Of a stretch of 64,000 nucleotides of DNA, positions 29,820-39,816 are shown piece after piece; the first letter of the stretch is position 1; each line of letters starts with the position of its first letter. The position numbers and the translations under genes are program-made. Source of the DNA: Anaerosalibacter bizertensis (GTDB lineage Bacteria > Bacillota > Clostridia > Tissierellales > Sporanaerobacteraceae); the NCBI RefSeq assembly GCF_009696605.1, contig NZ_VULR01000002.1, positions 124,001 to 188,000 of the forward strand, given 5' to 3'. Under the pieces are notes generated by a model that ran no database searches, was not told the DNA's origin, and worked only from the letters and a program-made list of their open reading frames with translations.

Positions 29820-30779
29820 ATGTCATTTTCTTCTTTTACAAAAAATGAACTTTCAAGAATACCAATAAAAAACAAATGTTGTGCAAAAGCTGAGTTAGCA
29901 GCAATAGTACGGATGAATGGAATTATTCAAATAAATGGTAAAAACAGAATGAGTCTTAAATTTGCTACGGAAAACGCTGCCATAGCCAGAAGAATTTTTT
30001 CACTATTGAAGGCAATGTACAATACAGACGTAGACGTAATGGTAAGAAGGAATAAACAGTTAAAAAAGAATAACAACTATTTAATTGTTGTAAGAAATAC
30101 AAGGTCTACGAAAAAAATACTTGAAGATATTGGTCTGATAAGGACAAATGGAGATGATTATTTTCAAGTAGATTATAAGATACCTCAAGATATAATAAAT
30201 AAAAGATGTTGTAAAAGGTCTTTTATAAGAGGAGCTTTTTTAGGTGGAGGCTCTATTAGCAATCCAGAAAAGACCTATCATCTAGAATTTGTAACTACCA
30301 ACGAAGAACATGGAAAAGAACTTTCAGACTTAATAAATAGTTTTGGTTTAAGCTCTAAAATTGTCTTGAGAAAGGAAAATTTTGTAATATATTTGAAAGA
30401 GGGAGAACAGATAGTAGATCTTCTAAATATTATGGGAGCTCATTTAGCTTTATTAAAATTAGAAGATATAAGAGTATTGAAGGATGTAAGAAACAACATA
30501 AATAGAATAGTAAATTGTGAAACAGCTAATTTAAGTAAGACTATAGACGCATCTTTACGACAAATAGAAAATATTGAATATATTGATAGAATTATGGGGC
30601 TAGAAAAATTGCCTAAAAATTTATCAGATTTAGCATATTTAAGATTAGAGCACAGGGATGCTAGTCTAAAAGAATTAGGAGCTATGTTGAACCCACCGGT
30701 TGGGAAATCTGGTGTAAATCATAGATTCAGAAGGATAGAAGAAATCGCAGATAATTTAAAAAAGGAAAGGGGGAGCTAA
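29820..30779 (+). CDS. whiA: DNA-binding protein WhiA
   Basis: The 319-residue protein has an N-terminal degenerate LAGLIDADG homing-endonuclease-like fold ([20 protein letters not shown], about 137-156) and a C-terminal helix-turn-helix domain ([33 protein letters not shown]). In Gram-positive bacteria WhiA affects cell division and chromosome segregation and regulates sporulation genes in Streptomyces. It follows the NUDIX gene and is 2 bases from the HPr gene, so translation of the two is likely coupled. Confidence 0.96.
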   Translation: MSFSSFTKNELSRIPIKNKCCAKAELAAIVRMNGIIQINGKNRMSLKFATENAAIARRIFSLLKAMYNTDVDVMVRRNKQLKKNNNYLIVVRNTRSTKKILEDIGLIRTNGDDYFQVDYKIPQDIINKRCCKRSFIRGAFLGGGSISNPEKTYHLEFVTTNEEHGKELSDLINSFGLSSKIVLRKENFVIYLKEGEQIVDLLNIMGAHLALLKLEDIRVLKDVRNNINRIVNCETANLSKTIDASLRQIENIEYIDRIMGLEKLPKNLSDLAYLRLEHRDASLKELGAMLNPPVGKSGVNHRFRRIEEIADNLKKERGS

Positions 30780-30781
30780 TA

Positions 30782-31048
30782 TTGAAATCAAAAAAAGTTG
30801 TAGTAAGAAATGAAGTAGGATTACATGCAAGGCCTGCGTCACTTTTTGTTCAAACTGCTAATAAATATTTAAGCCGTATATATATAGAGTTAGACGGAAA
30901 AAGAGTAAATGGTAAAAGTATTATGGGGGTAATGAGTTTAGGAATATTTCAAGGAGAGGAAATAACCATTATTGCCCAAGGGGAAGATGAAGTTGAAGCT
31001 ATTGAAGATTTAGTAGATTTAATTGAAAATAGAATATTAGATGCTTAA
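30782..31048 (+). CDS. ptsH: Phosphocarrier protein HPr
   Basis: The 88-residue HPr-fold protein has the phospho-accepting His15 in GLHARPAS and the regulatory Ser46 in [11 protein letters not shown], the site for HprK. It shuttles phosphate in the sugar PTS and, when Ser-phosphorylated, helps the catabolite-control regulator. In Bacillus this slot after whiA holds Crh, which lacks His15; here His15 is present, so it is a true HPr by sequence. It starts with TTG after GGGGGAGC, directly behind the whiA stop. Confidence 0.93.
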   Translation: MKSKKVVVRNEVGLHARPASLFVQTANKYLSRIYIELDGKRVNGKSIMGVMSLGIFQGEEITIIAQGEDEVEAIEDLVDLIENRILDA

Positions 31049-31072
31049 AAGAGTAGATTTCTACTCTTTTTA
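31047..31072 (+). terminator. Terminator after HPr
   Basis: AAAAGAGTAG-ATTT-CTACTCTTTT followed by T; a short stem but with a proper T-run. Confidence 0.75.
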
Positions 31073-31089
31073 ACATTCTACATTATTCT

Positions 31090-31130
31090 ACAACATAGGA
31101 CCGAAGTCCCGTTTTCAGCAGGACATCAAA
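31090..31130 (+). promoter_or_regulatory. Unassigned structured leader before the HD-GYP gene
   Basis: GGACCGAAGTCC (a tight hairpin with a CGAA loop) is followed by CGTTTTCAGCAGGACATC. It lies 70-110 bases before the HD-GYP start. It does not match c-di-GMP riboswitch core segments that I know. Role unknown. Confidence 0.3.
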
Positions 31131-31196
31131 AAAGTCAAGATAAATAATGTATACTATACTTTATAGCACAATTAAATAGTTAAAGGTGAGATAGAA

Positions 31197-32255
31197 ATGA
31201 TTATATCTATAAAGGATGCAGTAGAGGGAATGGTGTTAGCTGAAAATATATATAGCTCTGATGGTATACCTTTATTAGAGAAAGGAGCTATTTTAAAAAA
31301 TATTTATATAGAAAATCTTAAAAAGAATGATATTAAAAATATTTGCATAGAAAATGAAAGTTTTAATAAAATCTCGGTAGAAGGTATGATTAAATGTGCT
31401 ATAAATAAAGAAGCAATAATTATTGCAAAAAAAATAATAGATAAACTCCCTTTTTCACAAGATGAAAATATTAAAGAAATAATAGTTATTAAAGAAAAAA
31501 TTATAGATGAGCTTTTAGGTGAAAAAGAAATACTAAAAAATATACTAAATATAAAAACTATAGATAATCATATCTTTGATCATTGTGTAAATGTTTCTGT
31601 AATATCTGTTATTATAGGTAAAAGTTTAGGATATAACAAAGAAGAATTAATAAGGCTTGGCAAAGGTGCAATGCTTCACGATATAGGTAAGATATCTATA
31701 CCTTTAGAAATTTTGAATAAACCTGGAAAACTTACGAAGGAAGAATATGAAATAGTAAAAAAACATACAACTTTTGGCTATGAAATACTCAATAAAATAT
31801 CAGGTATAGATGAAGAACTTGCAAATATATCTTTATCACACCATGAAAGGTATGATGGATATGGATATCCTAATAATTTAAAAGCTGGGGAAATACATGA
31901 GTTTTCTAGAATAGTGGCTATATCCGATGTTTATGATGCATTGACCAGCGATAGGGTCTATAGAAATAAAATAAAAAATGAAGAAGCTGTAGAATATTTA
32001 TTTAATATGAAATGGAAACAATTTGATGGTAATATTGTTGATAAATTTATTGAAAGTGTAGCTTCCTATTCTATAGGGAGGAAGGTAATACTGAATACTG
32101 GAGAAAGAGGAATTGTAGCAGAAGAAAACAAAGGGGTCCCTACTAGACCTATAGTGAAGATAAATTATGACCAATATAATAATGAAATAAAGAAACCCTA
32201 TTATATAGATTTGTTAGAAAATAAATCTATAATAATAGAGAATACTTTTAATTAA
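31197..32255 (+). CDS. HD-GYP domain protein (probable cyclic-di-GMP phosphodiesterase)
   Basis: The 352-residue protein has an N-terminal region like the DUF3391-type lead of HD-GYP proteins (IISIKDAVEGMVLAENIYSSDG). The HD-GYP domain follows (about 120-290), with MLHDIGK (about 162-168), IPLEILNKPGKLTKEE, a complete HHERYDGYGYP (about 217-227) and a conserved DVYDALTSDRVYR. Intact HD and GYP motifs suggest breakdown of c-di-GMP, though some members are only receptors. It has no membrane or receiver domain. It is a single-gene unit with its own leader and terminator. Confidence 0.92.
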   Translation: MIISIKDAVEGMVLAENIYSSDGIPLLEKGAILKNIYIENLKKNDIKNICIENESFNKISVEGMIKCAINKEAIIIAKKIIDKLPFSQDENIKEIIVIKEKIIDELLGEKEILKNILNIKTIDNHIFDHCVNVSVISVIIGKSLGYNKEELIRLGKGAMLHDIGKISIPLEILNKPGKLTKEEYEIVKKHTTFGYEILNKISGIDEELANISLSHHERYDGYGYPNNLKAGEIHEFSRIVAISDVYDALTSDRVYRNKIKNEEAVEYLFNMKWKQFDGNIVDKFIESVASYSIGRKVILNTGERGIVAEENKGVPTRPIVKINYDQYNNEIKKPYYIDLLENKSIIIENTFN

Positions 32256-32279
32256 CTCCTAGAATAATCTAGGGGTTTT
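32256..32279 (+). terminator. Terminator after the HD-GYP gene
   Basis: CTCCTAGA-ATAA-TCTAGGGG (one G-T pair) followed by TTTT. Confidence 0.7.
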
Positions 32280-32346
32280 GTTATTTTCATTAAATTTATG
32301 ATAGAATTATAATCATATAAGAAAATAATATAGAAAGGGTTTAGAT

Positions 32347-35300
32347 ATGGCTAAAAAAGGGAAATTTGTTCATCTTCATGTTCATACAGAATATAGTCTA
32401 CTTGATGGTGCCAATAGAATAGGAGAATTATTAGATAGGGTCAAAGAACTGGGAATGGATACTATTGCTATTACAGATCATGGCTCTATGTTTGGCGTTG
32501 TAGATTTTTATAAAGAAGCAATTAAAAGGGATATAAAACCTATTTTAGGATGTGAAGTTTATATATCTATTGGGAAATATACAGAGAAAAATCCAAGGGA
32601 AAAAGACCAATATCATTTAGTTTTATTAGCAGAAAATAATACAGGATATTTAAATCTTATGAAAATAGTATCAGAAGGCTATGTAAATGGATTTTATTAT
32701 AAGCCAAGGGTTGATTATGATGTGCTTAGAAAGTATAGTGACGGAATAATTGGGCTAAGTGCTTGCCTTGGAGGAGAAGTACAAAAGAAAATCCTAAATG
32801 GAAATTTAGCAGGTGCAAAAAAAGCAGCATTAGAATATAAGGATATATTTGGAGAAGAAAATTTTTTCTTAGAACTGCAAGATCATGGAATTAGAGAGCA
32901 AGAATTTGTTAATAGAGAATTAATTAAATTAAGTAAAGATATAGATATTCCACTAGTTGCTACTAATGATGTTCACTATTTAAAAAGAGAAGATGCAAAG
33001 GTACATGATGTACTTCTATGTGTACAGACAGGTAAGACTGTAGATGAAGAAAATAGGATGAGATTTCCTACAAGTGAATTTTATCTAAAATCCTATGATG
33101 AAATGATGGATCTATTTGGATATGTAAGGGAAGCTATAGACAATACTGTTTTAATAGGAGAAAGGTGTAATGTAGATATAGATTTTGATACACTACATCT
33201 TCCAAGATATGAAGTACCAGAAGGTTATACTGATGTAGAATACTTAAAGAAACTATGTATAGATGGTCTTAATGAAAGATATGATGAGATAACTAAAGAG
33301 ATAGAAGATAGATTTGAATTTGAGTTCAATACTATTGTAGATATGGGATATACAGATTATTTCCTTATAGTCTGGGATTTTATTAAGTATGCCAAAGACA
33401 ATGGCATAATGGTAGGACCAGGAAGAGGTTCTGCAGCAGGAAGTTTAGTTTCTTATGCATTAGGTATTATAGATATAGATCCATTGAAATATGGATTGAT
33501 CTTTGAAAGGTTCTTGAATCCTGAAAGGGTTACTATGCCAGATATAGATGTGGATTTTTGTTACGAAAGAAGAGAAGAAGTAATAGATTATGTAGTTAGG
33601 AAGTATGGAAAAGATAGGGTAGCTCAAATCGTCACCTTTGGTACTATGGCAGCAAGGGGTAGTATAAGGGATGTAGGAAGAGCACTGAATATGCCTTATG
33701 GACAAGTAGATTTTATAGCTAAACAGATACCTATGGAATTAGGTATGACCATAGATAAGGCGTTGGAAGTTAATAGAAATTTAAAGCAAATCTATGATGA
33801 ACAAGAAGATATAAGGGAATTAATCGATATAGCAAGAAAAGTAGAAGGTCTTCCAAGACATACATCTACCCATGCAGCAGGAGTAGTTATATCTAAAGAA
33901 CCAATTACTCAATATGTACCATTATCAAGGAATAAAGATTCTATAACTACTCAATTTACAATGACTGAATTAGAAGAGTTAGGACTATTAAAAATGGATT
34001 TTTTAGGCCTTAGAACTCTAACTGTTATAAGGGATGCAGTAAAATTAATAGAAGAAAATCATAAAGTTAAAATAGATTTTTCAGAATTTACCTATGATGA
34101 TCCCAAAGTATATGAAATGTTTAGCAATGCAGAAACTCTAGGAATATTCCAATTTGAAAGTGCTGGTATGAGACAATTTTTAAAGGAATTAAAACCTAAT
34201 AGCTTTGAAAATATTGTGGCTGCTAACTCATTATTTAGACCAGGACCTATGGATCAAATTCCTAGATATATAGAAAATAAAAATGACCCTTCCAATATAG
34301 AATATTTACATCCAAAATTAAAACCTATTTTAGAAGTCACCTATGGATGTATAGTATATCAAGAACAAGTAATGCAAATAGTTAGAGATATTGGTGGCTA
34401 TTCTATGGGAAGAGCAGATTTAGTAAGAAGGGCCATGAGTAAAAAGAAAATGGATGTAATGGAAGAAGAAAGAAAACATTTCATATATGGAAAATTAGAT
34501 GAAAATGGAGAAGTAGAGATTCAAGGTGCTATAAGAAATGGAGTAGATGAGAAATCAGCAAATATAATATATGATGAAATGATAAGTTTTGCTAAATATG
34601 CTTTTAATAAATCCCATTCAGCTGCCTATGCTGTAGTAGCTTATAGGACAGCTTGGTTGAAATACTATTATCCTGTAGAGTTTATGGCAGCATTAATTAC
34701 TAGTGTTATGGGAAATACTAATTCTGTATCTTTATATATTCAAGAATGTAAAAGGTTAGGAATAGAAATACTTCCTCCAGATGTAAATGAAAGCTACGGA
34801 AAGTTTACTGTGTCCAATGGGAAAATAAGATTTGGTCTTATGGCTGTTAAAAATGTAGGCAAAGCCCTTATAGAAACTATAGTGGAGGCTAGAAAAGAAG
34901 GTCCTTTTAAAAGTTTCACTGAGTTTTGCCAAAGGATAGAAAATATAGATGGAACAGTTATGAATAAAAGGGCTATAGAAAGCCTAATAAAAGCTGGAGC
35001 TATGGAATCGCTAGGAGGTAATAGAGCGCAATTTTTAGCTGTATTTGAAAAGATAATAGATGGAGTCCATGATGATAAGAAAAGGAATATACAAGGACAA
35101 TGTTCACTATTTGATAGTATTGAAGACAAGGTTTCAGAAGATAATTTACCAGATTTAAAAGAATTTCCAGAGAAAAATTTATTGACAATGGAAAAAGAAA
35201 AGTTAGGTATCTATATAAGTGGCCATCCTTTAACTTCTTATGAAGAAGAATTGAAAAAAATTTCCACCAACACTACTGTGGAGTTGTTCCAAATATCTGA

Positions 35301-35814
35301 TGAAATGGTAGGTACAGGTTTAAGGGATGGACAAAAAATAGTTATTGGAGGAATAATAGTTAATAAGAAAAATAAAATAACTAAAAATAATAATATGATG
35401 GCTTTTGCTACTTTAGAAGATTTATATGGTACAGTAGAAGTAATTATTTTTCCTGCTACTTATGAAAAATATCAAAAATATATAGAGGAAGATAGTATAG
35501 TAGTAGTTGAAGGTAAACTAAGTATAAGTGAAGAAGATGAACCTAAAATAATTTGTGAATCTATTAAACCATTGAATAAATACAAAAGAGAAAAGCTATA
35601 TATAAAAATTGAAAAAGGGGATTTCAATACTGCTTTTAATGATCTAAGAGAGATATTTGAAAAATATAAAGGAGATATACCAGTATATGTTTATTTAGCA
35701 AAGGATAAAAAAGTTGTAATGGCAGATCGAGATTATTGGGTAGATATAAAAGGAGATGAAATTTTATATGAAATAGAAAAGGTAGTAGGGGATGGATGTG
35801 TAAAAATTTGTTAA
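32347..35814 (+). CDS. dnaE: DNA polymerase III subunit alpha (DnaE type)
   Basis: The 1155-residue protein has an N-terminal PHP domain (HLHVHTEYSLLDGA, residues 8-21; TDHGSMFG), a polymerase catalytic core with the acidic motif PDIDVDF (about 398-404) and GPGRGSAAGSLVSY, helix-hairpin-helix segments, and a C-terminal OB domain (about 985-1060; GGIIVNKKNKITKNNNMMAFATLED). Length fits DnaE rather than PolC, since there is no exonuclease insert. In Firmicutes this enzyme extends primers together with PolC. It starts a run with the small gene at 35895, pfkA and pyk, a common clostridial order. Confidence 0.96.
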   Translation: MAKKGKFVHLHVHTEYSLLDGANRIGELLDRVKELGMDTIAITDHGSMFGVVDFYKEAIKRDIKPILGCEVYISIGKYTEKNPREKDQYHLVLLAENNTGYLNLMKIVSEGYVNGFYYKPRVDYDVLRKYSDGIIGLSACLGGEVQKKILNGNLAGAKKAALEYKDIFGEENFFLELQDHGIREQEFVNRELIKLSKDIDIPLVATNDVHYLKREDAKVHDVLLCVQTGKTVDEENRMRFPTSEFYLKSYDEMMDLFGYVREAIDNTVLIGERCNVDIDFDTLHLPRYEVPEGYTDVEYLKKLCIDGLNERYDEITKEIEDRFEFEFNTIVDMGYTDYFLIVWDFIKYAKDNGIMVGPGRGSAAGSLVSYALGIIDIDPLKYGLIFERFLNPERVTMPDIDVDFCYERREEVIDYVVRKYGKDRVAQIVTFGTMAARGSIRDVGRALNMPYGQVDFIAKQIPMELGMTIDKALEVNRNLKQIYDEQEDIRELIDIARKVEGLPRHTSTHAAGVVISKEPITQYVPLSRNKDSITTQFTMTELEELGLLKMDFLGLRTLTVIRDAVKLIEENHKVKIDFSEFTYDDPKVYEMFSNAETLGIFQFESAGMRQFLKELKPNSFENIVAANSLFRPGPMDQIPRYIENKNDPSNIEYLHPKLKPILEVTYGCIVYQEQVMQIVRDIGGYSMGRADLVRRAMSKKKMDVMEEERKHFIYGKLDENGEVEIQGAIRNGVDEKSANIIYDEMISFAKYAFNKSHSAAYAVVAYRTAWLKYYYPVEFMAALITSVMGNTNSVSLYIQECKRLGIEILPPDVNESYGKFTVSNGKIRFGLMAVKNVGKALIETIVEARKEGPFKSFTEFCQRIENIDGTVMNKRAIESLIKAGAMESLGGNRAQFLAVFEKIIDGVHDDKKRNIQGQCSLFDSIEDKVSEDNLPDLKEFPEKNLLTMEKEKLGIYISGHPLTSYEEELKKISTNTTVELFQISDEMVGTGLRDGQKIVIGGIIVNKKNKITKNNNMMAFATLEDLYGTVEVIIFPATYEKYQKYIEEDSIVVVEGKLSISEEDEPKIICESIKPLNKYKREKLYIKIEKGDFNTAFNDLREIFEKYKGDIPVYVYLAKDKKVVMADRDYWVDIKGDEILYEIEKVVGDGCVKIC

Positions 35815-35894
35815 AGATGCTCAAATCTAATAAAAAAACATTATATATTATGCTATAATATTATTTATAATATCTTGTTAAGGAGTGCGAGAAT

Positions 35895-36089
35895 ATGTGG
35901 ACTGCAGTGCATGTAGTAGATAGTTATAATAGGGCAAAAGAAATAGAAAATAAATTAATAGATGAAGGATTTTTAGTTAAAGTCGAGGTATTTACAAAAG
36001 AAGGAGACACTTTATTATATGAAATTCTGGCACCAGAACTTGAAGCTGAAGATGTTCAATTAGCATTATTAGATTTGGGAATTATTTAA
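35895..36089 (+). CDS. Small conserved protein between dnaE and pfkA
   Basis: The 64-residue protein has an alternating strand-helix-strand pattern ([24 protein letters not shown]), like the small putative signalling fold DUF2007, but the match is weak. Its position between dnaE and pfkA, good ribosome site (AAGGAGTGCG) and 20-base gap to pfkA support a real gene. No catalytic motif is visible. Function unknown. Confidence 0.75.
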   Translation: MWTAVHVVDSYNRAKEIENKLIDEGFLVKVEVFTKEGDTLLYEILAPELEAEDVQLALLDLGII

Positions 36090-36109
36090 TTATAAGAGGA
36101 GGTTTAGAA

Positions 36110-37069
36110 ATGAAGACTATAGGGGTTCTAACTAGTGGTGGAGATTCACCAGGTATGAATGCAGCCATAAGAGCAGTTGTAAGGACCAGTATTTATAACA
36201 ATGTAAGAATAATGGGAATAAAACAAGGATACAATGGTCTTATAAATGGTAATATTGAAGAAATGAATCTTTCTAGTGTAGCAGATATTATCCATAGAGG
36301 TGGAACAATACTTAGAACGGCTAGATGTGATGAGTTTACAACAGAAAAGGGACTTCAAAAAGCATTGAATGTAATAAGAATTTTTAATATAGATGGAATA
36401 ATAGTGCTAGGTGGGGATGGTTCTTTTAAAGGAGCAAGAAAATTAAATGAAGCAGGAGTACCTATTATTGGAGTACCTTGTACAATAGATAACGATATGG
36501 GATATACAGATTATACAATTGGATTTTTCACAGCTGTAGAAACAGTAGTAGATGCTATAAGCAAAATAAGAGATACATCTAGTTCTCATGGTAGGGCAAA
36601 TATAGTAGAAGTAATGGGAAGAAGTTGTGGTGATATAGCACTATATGCAGGACTTGCTGGTGGTGCAGAAAGTATTATAGTACCTGAAGAGAATATGGAA
36701 GTAGATGAAGTTTGTAAAAGGCTTATTCAAAGTAGGAATAGAGGAAAACTTCATAGTATTATAGCCCTTGCAGAAGGTGCAGGAAACGCTTATGAATATG
36801 CAAAAGAGATTGAAGAAAAAACTGGAACAGAAACAAGGGTTACAATACTTGGACATATACAAAGAGGAGGAACACCTACAGCTTTTGATAGAATTATAGC
36901 TAGTAAAATGGGGCATAAAGCAGTTGAGCTTTTATTAAAAGGCGATGCAGGAAAAGCTCTTGGTATTAAAGAAAATCAAGTTATTGATTTGGATATAGAT
37001 GAAGCTCTTTCAAGTAAAGGATTTTTTGATAAAGAAATGTATGATATAGCAAAGATACTTTCAATATAA
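36110..37069 (+). CDS. pfkA: ATP-dependent 6-phosphofructokinase
   Basis: It phosphorylates fructose 6-phosphate to the 1,6-bisphosphate, the committed glycolytic step. The 319 residues match bacterial PfkA length. Motifs are the ATP site [18 protein letters not shown] (about 5-22), GGDGSF (about 102-107; Gly at the position that favours ATP over PPi), the catalytic PCTIDND and [10 protein letters not shown], the sugar-phosphate site EVMGRSCGD, and [14 protein letters not shown]. It starts 20 bases after the small ORF and is 17 bases before the pyk start, so both glycolytic kinases are co-transcribed. Confidence 0.97.
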   Translation: MKTIGVLTSGGDSPGMNAAIRAVVRTSIYNNVRIMGIKQGYNGLINGNIEEMNLSSVADIIHRGGTILRTARCDEFTTEKGLQKALNVIRIFNIDGIIVLGGDGSFKGARKLNEAGVPIIGVPCTIDNDMGYTDYTIGFFTAVETVVDAISKIRDTSSSHGRANIVEVMGRSCGDIALYAGLAGGAESIIVPEENMEVDEVCKRLIQSRNRGKLHSIIALAEGAGNAYEYAKEIEEKTGTETRVTILGHIQRGGTPTAFDRIIASKMGHKAVELLLKGDAGKALGIKENQVIDLDIDEALSSKGFFDKEMYDIAKILSI

Positions 37070-37086
37070 AAAATGAGGTGAGTAAA

Positions 37087-38844
37087 GTGAAAAGGACTAA
37101 AATAGTATGTACCATAGGTCCAGCGTCTGAAACTGAAGATATACTAAGACAGCTTATGGAATCAGGGCTAAATGTAGCAAGATTAAATTTTTCCCATGGG
37201 AATCATGAGGAACATAAAACTAGAATAGAAACTATAAAAAAAGTGAGAGAAAAGCTAGACCTCCCTATAGGGATTATGCTAGACACTAAAGGTCCAGAAA
37301 TTAGGCTTAAAAATTTTAAAGAAGGTGGAGTAGAACTTGTAGACAATCAGGAGTTCACCTTAACTACAAGGGAAGTTTCTGGAGATGAAAAAATAGTTAG
37401 TGTAAGCTATGAAGGTTTAGCTAAAGATGTGAAAAGTGGAGACACTATACTGATTGATGATGGATTAATTGAATTAGAAGTTATTCAAATAGTCAAAGAG
37501 ACAGATATAGTCTGTATTGTTAAGAATGGTGGGTCAGTAAAAGACCATAAAGGCGTAAATGTCCCAGGAGTGAAAATAAATTTACCAGCTGTTACTCAAA
37601 AGGATATAGATGATATATTATTTGGAATAGAAAATGGAATAGATTTTATAGCAGCTTCATTTATTAGGAAAGCTGAAGATGTATTTAGTATAAGAAAGAT
37701 ATTGGAAGAAAATGGTGGAGACCATATACAAATAATATCTAAAATAGAAAATCAAGAAGGCGTAGAGAATATAGATGAAATAATAAATGTTTCCGATGGA
37801 ATAATGGTAGCTAGAGGAGATCTTGGTGTAGAGATTGAAACAGAAGAAATCCCAATTATTCAAAAAGAAATAATTAGAAAATGTAATGAAGCTGGAAAAC
37901 CTGTAATTACTGCTACTCAAATGTTAGATTCTATGATGAGAAATCCTAGACCTACAAGGGCAGAAGTAACAGATGTAGCCAATGCAATTTTTGATGGTAC
38001 AGATGCTATTATGCTATCTGGAGAAACAGCAGCAGGAAAATATCCAGTTGAAGCAGTTAAGACTATGCACAATATTGCTACTAGAACAGAACATTCCCTT
38101 GATTATAAACGAATATTAAAGGAAAACTCAAAGAATAGAGGAATTTCAACAACAAATGCTATAAGCAAAGCTACTTGTACTACAGCAGAAGATTTAGGTG
38201 CAAGTGCTATAGTTACAGCTACATCCTCAGGATTTACTGCTAGTGCAGTATCTAAGTTTAGACCTAAATCACCAATTATTGCAGCTACTACTACAGAAGA
38301 AGTAATGAGAAAGATGGCTTTAGTTTGGGGAGTATATCCAGTACTATCTTCAAAAAGCACATCTACTGACGAAGTAATAGACCTTTCAATACATAGCGCT
38401 CTTGAAAAAGGCTATATAAAACAAGGAGATTTAATAGTTATTACAGCAGGAATACCAGTAGGAGTATCAGGTACTACAAACTTAATTAAAGTTCATATAG
38501 TAAGTGAAGTGCTTCTTAAAGGTGTAGGAATAGGAAATAAAGCTACTTCAGGAAGAGTAATTATAGGGGATACAAAGGAAGAATTAGAAGGTAGATTTAA
38601 AGAAGGAGATATTCTTGTATGTAATTGTACAGCTAAGGATATAATGCCATATGTAGAAAAAGCTTCAGCAATTGTAGCAGAACAAGGTGGTCTTACATCC
38701 CATGCAGCTATAGTAGGACTTAACTTAGAAAAACCTACTATTGTAGGAGTAGAAAATGCAACAGAAATTTTAAAAGACAATGATATTGTTACGGTAGATA
38801 GTATTACTGGCTCAATATATAAAGGAGAAGCTAGAGTACTATAA
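37087..38844 (+). CDS. pyk: Pyruvate kinase with C-terminal PEP-utiliser domain
   Basis: The protein makes pyruvate and ATP from phosphoenolpyruvate. Motifs: KIVCTIGPAS near the start, LNFSHGNHEEH, the MLDTKGPEIR loop, and the signature MVARGDLGVEI followed by the ITATQMLDSM segment. After the normal C domain comes an extra PEP-utiliser-like domain (about 505-585) with GGLTSHAAIVGLNL, as in Bacillus-type enzymes. The frame also offers GTG at 37078, but GAGGTG there is the ribosome site for GTG 37087, giving 585 residues. Confidence 0.96.
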   Translation: MKRTKIVCTIGPASETEDILRQLMESGLNVARLNFSHGNHEEHKTRIETIKKVREKLDLPIGIMLDTKGPEIRLKNFKEGGVELVDNQEFTLTTREVSGDEKIVSVSYEGLAKDVKSGDTILIDDGLIELEVIQIVKETDIVCIVKNGGSVKDHKGVNVPGVKINLPAVTQKDIDDILFGIENGIDFIAASFIRKAEDVFSIRKILEENGGDHIQIISKIENQEGVENIDEIINVSDGIMVARGDLGVEIETEEIPIIQKEIIRKCNEAGKPVITATQMLDSMMRNPRPTRAEVTDVANAIFDGTDAIMLSGETAAGKYPVEAVKTMHNIATRTEHSLDYKRILKENSKNRGISTTNAISKATCTTAEDLGASAIVTATSSGFTASAVSKFRPKSPIIAATTTEEVMRKMALVWGVYPVLSSKSTSTDEVIDLSIHSALEKGYIKQGDLIVITAGIPVGVSGTTNLIKVHIVSEVLLKGVGIGNKATSGRVIIGDTKEELEGRFKEGDILVCNCTAKDIMPYVEKASAIVAEQGGLTSHAAIVGLNLEKPTIVGVENATEILKDNDIVTVDSITGSIYKGEARVL

Positions 38845-38858
38845 AGGGGGCAAAATTT

Positions 38859-39281
38859 ATGATACAGGAAACTACCATAAGGGTTCGATATAAAGAAACA
38901 GACCAAATGGGTATAGTATATTATGGAAATTATTTCACTTGGTTTGAAGTAGGGAGAAATGAATTCTTCAGAGAATTAGGCTTAACTTGCGGAGAACTAG
39001 AAGAAGAACAGGTACTTCTACCAGTAATAGAAACAGGTTGTAAATATATAAGTTCAGCAAAATTTGATGAAGAAGTTATAATAAAAACAAAATTGACAAA
39101 ACTAGAAGGTGTAAGGCTTACATTAGAGTATAAAATATATAGGAAAGATAATAATGAATTGTTAGTAGAAGGATTTACTAAACATGCTTTTGTAGACAAA
39201 TCATTGAAGCCTGTAAGATTTAGAAAAAAATTCAAAGAGGAGTGGAAATTGTTACAAGACTCTTTAGAAAAGGAAGAATGA
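38859..39281 (+). CDS. YbgC/4-hydroxybenzoyl-CoA thioesterase-family protein
   Basis: The 140-residue hotdog-fold protein has the family signature YKETDQMGIVYYGNYFTWFE (about 10-29), with the catalytic Asp in TDQMG. Such enzymes hydrolyse small acyl-CoA thioesters; the substrate here is unknown. It follows pyk by 14 bases with AAGGGGGC as ribosome site and precedes fxsA by 3 bases, so it is probably the fourth gene of the pfkA-pyk unit. Confidence 0.88.
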   Translation: MIQETTIRVRYKETDQMGIVYYGNYFTWFEVGRNEFFRELGLTCGELEEEQVLLPVIETGCKYISSAKFDEEVIIKTKLTKLEGVRLTLEYKIYRKDNNELLVEGFTKHAFVDKSLKPVRFRKKFKEEWKLLQDSLEKEE

Positions 39282-39284
39282 TAT

Positions 39285-39677
39285 ATGGGGAAAATACTAT
39301 TATTTATAATAGTAACACCTATAATAGATCTCTATATCCTAATTAAGGCCTCTCAGAATGTAGGATTTTGGCCAACAATAGCTTTAATTGTAGCCACAGG
39401 AATTGTAGGCTATTATTTAGCTAGAAGTGAAGGAAAGATAGTATTATCCAATATAAATAGAGCATTATCCCAAGGTACAGTTCCAGGTGATGCTCTTCTA
39501 ACAGGATTGTGTATTTTAATAGGTGGAATATTTCTAGCAGTACCAGGTATTGTAACAGATATAATAGGAATAACTATGATACTTCCTGGCACAAGGCAAA
39601 TATACAAGAATGCTATAAAAAGATACTTTAAAAACAAAATTAGGCGTGGAAGTACTGGAATATTCTTAAAGTGGTAA
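39285..39677 (+). CDS. fxsA: FxsA-family membrane protein
   Basis: The 130-residue protein has three to four hydrophobic segments (about 4-20, 28-45, 68-92) and the FxsA layout: a start rich in Ile/Leu, then a GYYLARSEGK region and PGIVTDIIGITMILPGTR. In E. coli FxsA overproduction relieves phage T7 exclusion by the F plasmid; its normal role is unknown. It is 3 bases from the thioesterase gene, and the tail is basic. Confidence 0.88.
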   Translation: MGKILLFIIVTPIIDLYILIKASQNVGFWPTIALIVATGIVGYYLARSEGKIVLSNINRALSQGTVPGDALLTGLCILIGGIFLAVPGIVTDIIGITMILPGTRQIYKNAIKRYFKNKIRRGSTGIFLKW

Positions 39678-39752
39678 TTATTTCATGATATTTCGCATAA
39701 AAAAATTTAATCCGTCTATAATCTTAGTATAAAATAAGAAGGTAAAGGGACA

Positions 39753-39800
39753 CTGATTCTATTTCTATCAGCAGGCACACTTTTGTGTGCCTTCTTTTTT
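39753..39800 (+). terminator. Tandem hairpins with terminator before rlmD
   Basis: CTGAT/ATCAG (39753-39771) is followed by AGGCACAC-TTTT-GTGTGCCT and TCTTTTTT (39773-39800). It is either the terminator of the pfkA-fxsA unit or, because a small hairpin precedes it and rlmD starts 17 bases later, a leader attenuator for rlmD. Confidence 0.75.
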
Positions 39801-39816
39801 GGAAAGGAGTGTATAT

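Noticed and set aside
31090-31130. c-di-GMP riboswitch before the HD-GYP gene
   Set aside because: The expected class I or II core segments are missing, so the leader is listed only as an unassigned structure.
38103-38906. Antisense frames opposite pyk
   Set aside because: They have no ribosome site and are fully covered by the strongly conserved pyruvate kinase frame.
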